From: Streptomyces marianii
GTDB taxonomy: Bacteria > Actinomycetota > Actinomycetes > Streptomycetales > Streptomycetaceae
Assembly (NCBI RefSeq): GCF_005795905.1
Contig: NZ_VAWE01000001.1
Coordinates: 7,815,501-7,879,500 of the forward strand
DNA: 64,000 nt
Reading direction: 5' to 3'
Of this stretch, positions 59,436-64,000 are shown piece by piece (the first letter of the stretch is position 1; each line of letters begins with the position of its first letter). The notes beneath the pieces are model-generated. The model did no database searches. It had not been told where the DNA came from and worked only from the letters and a program-made list of their open reading frames with translations. Both the position numbers and the translations under genes were made by a program.

Positions 59436-59622
59436 GCGCAGACCGTACGTGCAGCCATCGACACCTGGGGCGCGGGCCCACTGCTACGGTCCCGACGGGC
59501 TCAAGACTGGCCCAACGCCCCAGACCCCTCAGCGCAACACGCACATCGGCCAGCTGAGGCTCTCGATCACGCCCCCAGCAAGATCACGATCTACAGCTGG
59601 AGTATTAGCCTCGATCCGTCAG

Positions 59623-61371
59623 CCTCGATTCTTCGGTGGCGTGACGGCGTCGCCGTGTGCGGCTGGCTGCCCGGTATGTCCCGTGCCGTGTCGGGACTGG
59701 CCGTCGCGTGACGCTGCGGGGCGTCGGGTTCCACGGGCCCCGGGGGTGCTGCGGTCCTCTCCTCTCCGGTGTCGTCGGGGTGGTGGCCGGTCGTCAGGTA
59801 CGGGCCGGGAGTTCGGTGGCTCGCTTCCAGGCGGCGGTGAACGCTGCCGCCCAGGGCCAGGTGCGGTCGAGGTGGAGGGTGCGGCGGCGGGCGTGGGAGG
59901 TGAGGCGGGCGGGCAGGTGGTAGAGCTTCCTGCGGATCGTCTCCGGTTCGGCGGCGGCGAGTTCGGGCTCGTCGTGCAGGAGGAGGAGCCGGGTCCAGGT
60001 GTCGAGGTCGGCGGCGAGCGTGGCGGCCAGCACCCAGGCGGCGTTGAACTGCCAGGATTTCGAGGGCAGCAGCCCGAGGCCGACCCGCTTGATCGCTTTG
60101 ACGCGGTCCTCGACCTCGGCGTGATCGCGGTACAGGGCGTCGACGAACCAGACCTGGCCGGAGCCGGGTACCCCGGAAAGTCCCTGGTGGGAGGGGATGT
60201 TCGTGGCGACGATCTGGTAGCGCCAGCCGGTGCGTTTCTCGAAGGCGGTCAGCTTCTTCGCATCCCGGCGCGAGGGCTTGACCCGGCGCACGATCAACCG
60301 CATCCCCTGGGGCCAGCCGGTCAGGTCACGGACCCCGGTCAGCTCAGCGACCTGGTAGGACAGCCATTCGCCGTCGGGGCCCTTGATCTCGTGCAGTTGG
60401 CCGTCTTGCCGCAGCGCCGCCGTCCATACCTTCTCCGGCAGCCGGGCGATGGCCTTCTCGTCGGCGTCGTTGATGGCCCAGCCGGTCACCCAGCGCACCC
60501 GGCGCCGGCTGGTGGTCAGGCTCTGGAGGTGGCCGAGGACGTCGTGGCTGAAGGCCGCGCCGTCGATCCGTATCAGCAGCTTCGACCACAGCGGCAGCGG
60601 GAGCTGCCGAAACGCCGAGGCCAGGACACTCTTGTGGTCGTCGACATCGTTCGGCGGCGCGTTGCCGGGTCGCAGCAGCATGGCGACACACTCGCGGGTG
60701 TTGGCCACCCACGCTCCCAGCGGCATGTGGCCGAAGCTGCCCTTGAAGGTGCCGGCCGCACCCTCCTTCTTGCTGCTACAGGTCACGATGGTGGCGTCGA
60801 GGTCGAGGACGTACCAGCCGGTGAGTTCTCTGCCGCACACCGCGATCCAAGGGAAGCCGCCGGGGCGCAGGGCGAGCAGGGTCCACACCATGCGCCGGAC
60901 CACGGCGCGCACGCGCTCGATCCGCGCCGCCACCGGACCGTCGATCGCCTCCAGAGTGCGGCGCAGGGTGCTGTCCGAGACCGGCCGCGGGAACAGGCTC
61001 TTCCAGTGGTGCTGCAGTTGCTCGGCTTCCAGGATGTTCGTCGCGCCGAGCACGATCGCGCAGGCCAGCTGGACCAGCGCCATGCCCCGGTCACGCCAGC
61101 CAGGCCCGGTGCCCTTCGGCAGCGCCGCGCTGAGCACGGTGGCCAGGCCGACGCGGTCGGCGACCTTCCGCAGCAGCACCACGCCCGCGTGGCCGGTCAG
61201 GTTCTTGCCATCGGCCCGCACGGCAAGCCGGTGATCCCATTCGGTAGCCTGCACCTGTTGGGTGTCTCTTCTCTGCGACGGTTTTGATCTAGGAAATCCA
61301 GATCATCGCAGGTGGCAGGCACCCTTCTTCTGTCGGGGCATCAAGTCACGGCCGTAGCTGAATACATGAGG
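59623..61371 (-). mobile_element. IS1380 copy C, complete
   Basis: Flanked by TCAG direct repeats (59619-59622 and 61372-61375). The termini begin CCTCGATTC on the left and the complement reads CCTCATGTATTCAGC on the right. It carries one intact transposase gene. Inserted into copy B near its left end, so it is the youngest of the three IS1380 copies. Confidence 0.8.
59794..61254 (-). CDS. IS1380 family transposase (intact)
   Basis: 486 residues from GTG 61254. DDE_Tnp_1-type domain: GTGPGWRDRGMALVQLACAI, VSDSTLRRTLEAIDGPVAAR, TGWYVLDLDATIVTCSSKKE (Asp), KLLIRIDGAAFSHDVLGHLQ (Asp) and, near the end, VEDRVKAIKRVGLGLLPSKS with the Glu. Only functional IS1380 transposase here and so a possible source of trans-mobilisation for copies A and B, which differ at the ends. 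Confidence 0.93.
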   Translation of the reverse strand: MQATEWDHRLAVRADGKNLTGHAGVVLLRKVADRVGLATVLSAALPKGTGPGWRDRGMALVQLACAIVLGATNILEAEQLQHHWKSLFPRPVSDSTLRRTLEAIDGPVAARIERVRAVVRRMVWTLLALRPGGFPWIAVCGRELTGWYVLDLDATIVTCSSKKEGAAGTFKGSFGHMPLGAWVANTRECVAMLLRPGNAPPNDVDDHKSVLASAFRQLPLPLWSKLLIRIDGAAFSHDVLGHLQSLTTSRRRVRWVTGWAINDADEKAIARLPEKVWTAALRQDGQLHEIKGPDGEWLSYQVAELTGVRDLTGWPQGMRLIVRRVKPSRRDAKKLTAFEKRTGWRYQIVATNIPSHQGLSGVPGSGQVWFVDALYRDHAEVEDRVKAIKRVGLGLLPSKSWQFNAAWVLAATLAADLDTWTRLLLLHDEPELAAAEPETIRRKLYHLPARLTSHARRRTLHLDRTWPWAAAFTAAWKRATELPART

Positions 61372-61534
61372 TCAGTGGTGATTGCTGCTGGCCGAGGCGA
61401 CCAGTTCATTCCGTTTGTCCCGACTGGTGTCGGGCGGGATCTTCGCGTGTCGCTGCGGGGTGCGCCGGGGTTCCACGGCTCCCGGTGGTGCGGGTCTCCT
61501 CCGTCCTGGTCGTTGTCGGAGCGGGGCCCGGCTG

Positions 61535-62947
61535 TCAGGTGACGGCGGGGAGCTGGGTGATCCTGGCCCAGGCGGTGGTGAACGCTGCCGCCCACGGCCA
61601 GGTGGACTCGATACGCAGCCATCGGCGTCTGGCGTGCCGGGATAGCCGGGCGGGCAGGTGGTAGAGGCGAAAGCGCATGGTGCCGGGTTCGGCGTCGGCG
61701 AGTTCGTCGTTGTCGTGGAGGGTGAGCAGGCGAAACCAGGCGTGAAGGTCGGCGGCGAGGTTCGCGGTGAGCATCCATGCCTCGTTGACCTGCCAGGACT
61801 TGGAGGGCAGGTTGTGCAGGCCCATCGTCTTGTTCGTGCGCACGTGGTCTACCACGACCGCGTGGTGGCGGTGCAGGGCGTCCAGCAACTGGATCTGGTG
61901 CGAGCCGCGGACGCGGGTCATCTTGGAGATGTTCGTCGCGACGATTGAGTACTTCCAGCCGGTCTTCTTCTCGAACGTGGTCAGGTCGTGCATCTGCCGT
62001 CCGGACGGCTTGACCCGGCGGACGATCAGCCGCATCCCTTTGATCCAGCCCTCCCGCTTGTTCAGGTCGGTCAACTCGGCGACGAAGTAGCCCTCCTGGA
62101 CCTCGCCGTCTTGCCTGATCGCGTTCTCCCACGCGGTTTCCGGCAGGCCTTCTCGTCCTCGTCGGTGATCATCCAGCCGGTGGTGAAGCGGACCGTGCGG
62201 CGCATCGTGTTCAGATCCCGCAGGTGCTCGTGCAGGCCATGGGTGGCCCCCGCGCCATCGACGCGCACCAGGATCTTGGCGGTGGAGGCGCCGGGGATTT
62301 GCGCGAGCGCCTGGCCGAGCACTCGCAGGTGGTCGGCGACCGTGTTCGAGCCGGCGCTTCCGGTCCGCAGCCACATGGCCAGGCACTCGCCTGTGCTCGC
62401 GCACCATGCCGCCAGGGGATGAAACCCGTAGGTCTTCTTCCAGGTCGCCGAGGCGCCCTGCTTCTTCGACGCGGCCGTGATGATGGTGGCGTCCATGTCG
62501 ATCACGATCCAGTGGTGCAGGTACTTCCCCGCGACCGTCAGCCACGGGAACCCGCCCGGCCGCAGGCGCAACAGCGACCACACGTGCCGGCGCACCCGAG
62601 CCCGCACCTTCGCGATCCTCGCCGGCACCTCGCCGTCCATCGCGGCCAGCGTCCGCAGCGTCGTCGAGTCCGATACCACCGGCCCGAACAGGTTCTGGTG
62701 GTGGGCCTGTATCTGCTCGGCGTCTGACAGGTTCGCCGCCCCCAGCACGATCGCGACGGCGAGCTGCACGACCACGGCCGCACGGTCCCGCCAGCCGGCT
62801 CCCGTCCCGGCGGGCAGCACGCCCGCCAGCGCGGCCGTGAGCCCCGTACGGCCAGCCGGCGCAGCAGCACTGCCCCGGCTGCCCGACCAGCCCCTTGCCG
62901 TCGGCGACCACGGACAACCGCCGGTCCCACCCTGTAGGCTCGCTCAC
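61535..62947 (-). pseudogene. IS1380 transposase of copy B, two frameshifts
   Basis: The first codons (SEPTGWDRRLSVVADGKGLV) match copy A, but a missing A at about 62882 shifts the frame (copy A reads GHAGAVLL here). The main frame is found again from 62820 (GWRDRAAVVVQLAVAIVLGA to MITDEDEKACR), and a second shift near 62145 leads into VAELTDLNKREGWIKGMRLI ... NLPSKSWQVNEAWML, ending in ITQLPAVT. All catalytic blocks are recognisable, so decay is recent. Confidence 0.85.
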
Positions 62948-63067
62948 CAGATTGGTGCCCTGACTCTCGCAGCGGATACGACCTCAACACTCGCATCCCC
63001 GCAGGCCAGCGGCACCTTTCTGCTACCGGGACGTCAGATCACCCAATTCCGCTGAATATCCAGGGTT

Positions 63068-63330
63068 CAGTCCGTCGCACACCAGCATGAGGCAGTTGTC
63101 CAGGCCGCGGTTCTTCAGCTCGGTGAAGATCTGCAGCCAGAACTTGGCGCCCTCGCCGCCGTCGCCGGCCCAGATCCCCAGGGTGTCGCGGTGGCCCTCG
63201 GCGGTCACGGCCATCACGACGTAGACCGGACGAATCGCCACCTTGCCGTCACGAATCGGACCTTCACGTTGATCGCGTCCACGAACAGGACCGGATACAC
63301 GGGATCGAGCGGCCGGTTGGAACGCCTCCC
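63068..63330 (-). pseudogene. IS256 (mutator) transposase fragment, N-terminal side
   Basis: Reads VYVVMAVTAEGHRDTLGIWA, GDGGEGAKFWLQIFTELKNR and DNCLMLVCDGL, ending exactly at the right end of IS1380 copy B. Upstream, RPLDPVYPVLFVDAINVKVR is in another frame, so at least one frameshift lies near 63255. The following residues of the same gene are at 54233-54409. Confidence 0.8.
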
Positions 63331-63443
63331 GCAACACAGCGAAGCCCACCTGGCCTGGTCACTCATCACTCTCATGGCCAGGCGCCTGACCCGAACCCCG
63401 ACAGCCCAGAAGGCTGCCGGACGGCTGTGGCCGGGCGCCAAGC

Positions 63444-63502
63444 GTGTCAATCACTTGACACAGTTCAAGCCCTTGGGTGATTGTGTCAGATAGTTGATAC
63501 AC
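63444..63502. promoter_or_regulatory. Two GTGTCA-type inverted repeats upstream of last gene
   Basis: GTGTCAA-TCAC-TTGACAC (63444-63461) is perfect; GTGTCA-gatagt-TGATACAC (63483-63502) is imperfect. Both lie within 85 bp of the start at 63526 and resemble GntR-type operators. The second may overlap the promoter. Confidence 0.5.
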
Positions 63503-63525
63503 CTTGTAAGGGGGAGGGAATCGGC

Positions 63526-64000
63526 ATGCCTGCAGCCGCAAGAACGCAAGGCACCCGGCGGGCGGGACTGGATACTCCCGTGCGATGGGCCGGTGCGGCG
63601 ACCGGTCTGACTGTCAACGCGCTGATCACCTTCAGCCCTGACCCTGATGTGGACCTGCTCTACGGATTTCCCGTGTTCGGTCTGTGTGTCATGGCCGGCG
63701 TGTTTGCAGCAGACGTCATCGCACGCCCGAGTCCTGGCCGGCGACGAGCCGCCGAAGTGACTCCACGCCGGATCCGGGACTACGTGCCCCGGTCCCTGAC
63801 TGCTGCATTGGCCGCGCAGGCTCTCGCCTTGCTGGTCCTCCTGGTTCTCGCCGCAACGACGGCCTCGGCGGACACTGACGGTCGTCCAAGGCGTGCCCTG
63901 TCCGTCACATGCCCGGCGGGGACTCACCTGCTCTCACCCTGGCCCGGCCCCTACTATGCCTGGCCCGCCGTCGGCGGTCTCGCCCTCGGCACCGTCGCCT
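63526..64000 (+). CDS. Integral membrane protein, 3' end beyond window
   Basis: 158 codons from ATG 63526, preceded by GGGGGAGGGAATCGGC, open to the window edge. Hydrophobic segments: VRWAGAATGLTVNALITFS, LLYGFPVFGLCVMAGVFAAD, SLTAALAAQALALLVLLVLA and the start of a fourth (YAWPAVGGLALGTVA). An extracellular-side loop (TASADTDGRPRRALSVTCPA) lies between the third and fourth. No family recognised. Double inverted repeats upstream suggest specific regulation. Confidence 0.75.
   Translation, partial: MPAAARTQGTRRAGLDTPVRWAGAATGLTVNALITFSPDPDVDLLYGFPVFGLCVMAGVFAADVIARPSPGRRRAAEVTPRRIRDYVPRSLTAALAAQALALLVLLVLAATTASADTDGRPRRALSVTCPAGTHLLSPWPGPYYAWPAVGGLALGTVA

Larger units (their letters stand above)
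57304..59604 (-). mobile_element. IS701-family element carrying a SUKH-domain gene
   Basis: Perfect terminal inverted repeats start TACTCCAGCTGTAGATCGTG (57304) and are mirrored at the right end (to 59604); TTAG is duplicated at 57300-57303 and 59605-59608, matching the YTAR target of IS701. The 2301-bp interior holds the transposase (57328-58644) and the SUKH gene (58755-59435), both on the minus strand. No internal terminus is seen, so the cargo appears to be inside one transposable unit. Confidence 0.85.
59609..63064 (-). mobile_element. IS1380 copy B (split by copy C)
   Basis: Left terminus CCTCGATCCG at 59609, just right of the IS701 target duplication; it resumes after copy C at 61372 and ends CCAGG at 63064, next to the IS256 remnant. 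Inverted ends align with one or two gaps (CCTCGATCCG.TCAG against CCTGGATATTCAG). Same orientation as copy A. Copy C is inserted 14 bp inside with TCAG duplicated. Confidence 0.75.

Noticed and set aside
1-64000. Search for tRNA, rRNA, riboswitches or an origin of replication
   Set aside because: No cloverleaf-like sequences, rRNA segments, cobalamin/TPP boxes or DnaA-box clusters noticed by eye; a covariance-model scan would be needed to exclude small RNAs.

Overview
The window is high-GC actinobacterial DNA, almost certainly from a Streptomyces chromosome. The evidence is strong G/C bias at third codon positions, GGAGG-type ribosome sites, frequent GTG starts, and family content (DUF4142, DUF5335, OsmC, SpoIIE-type PP2C, an F420-type Ddn reductase). 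It splits into a stress/dormancy gene island (about 1-45 kb), a three-gene flotillin/giant-ATPase module (45.4-53.1 kb) and a graveyard of nested insertion sequences (53.1-63.3 kb).

Stress island. Universal stress proteins (positions 1, 10468 and 41248, plus a fragment at 25854), six two-CBS-plus-BON proteins (4782, 6425, 8954, 17788, 24976, 30565), Hsp20, an OsmC protein, a P-type cation ATPase, nicotinate phosphoribosyltransferase, pyruvate phosphate dikinase, an XRE/flavin-oxidase fusion, an Rv1733c-like membrane protein and a complete group 3b-type [NiFe] hydrogenase operon with its protease lie together. This is close to the gene content of the mycobacterial DosR (DevR) hypoxia regulon and of the Streptomyces OsdR regulon. 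Upstream of most of these genes I find a recurring 14-16 bp palindrome, GGGGCCGWWCGGCCCC; one copy is GGGAC-GGTT-GTCCC, the core of the DosR box. I infer that the island is a hypoxia/redox-dormancy regulon whose regulator and sensor kinase lie outside the window. Working model: the hydrogenase handles NAD(P)H/H2 redox balance, PncB replenishes NAD, PPDK interconverts pyruvate, phosphate and PEP, and USP/CBS/Hsp20 proteins sense adenylates and protect proteins.

From 32 to 45 kb are general envelope and stress genes: a DUF4142 protein, YihY/BrkB, a GH15 glucoamylase-like enzyme, a Ddn-like oxidoreductase, a SpoIIE phosphatase, a MarR regulator, a multicopper oxidase and small membrane proteins. 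This stretch contains a second recurrent palindrome (TTGCAYnRTGCAA, four copies and one degenerate copy), a three-unit CRISPR-like repeat array (29-nt repeats, 32- and 31-nt spacers) and at least two MITE-like elements.

Flotillin module. A YqiJ-like membrane/OB-fold protein, a YqiK-like flotillin with a long coiled coil, and a 1634-residue protein with a C-terminal AAA+ domain lie in tandem. They probably act together at the membrane, but I know of no firmly assigned function.

Mobile region. An IS256-type transposase gene has been split, with its halves now at 54.2-54.4 kb and 63.07-63.3 kb. Between them sit two IS1380 copies (A and B), an ISAs1-type element inside A, an intact third IS1380 (C) inside B, and an IS701 element that carries a SUKH (SMI1/KNR4) immunity-type gene between its inverted repeats. 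A secreted allene-oxide-cyclase/dirigent-like gene lies between copies A and B. The window closes in the start of a membrane protein gene.
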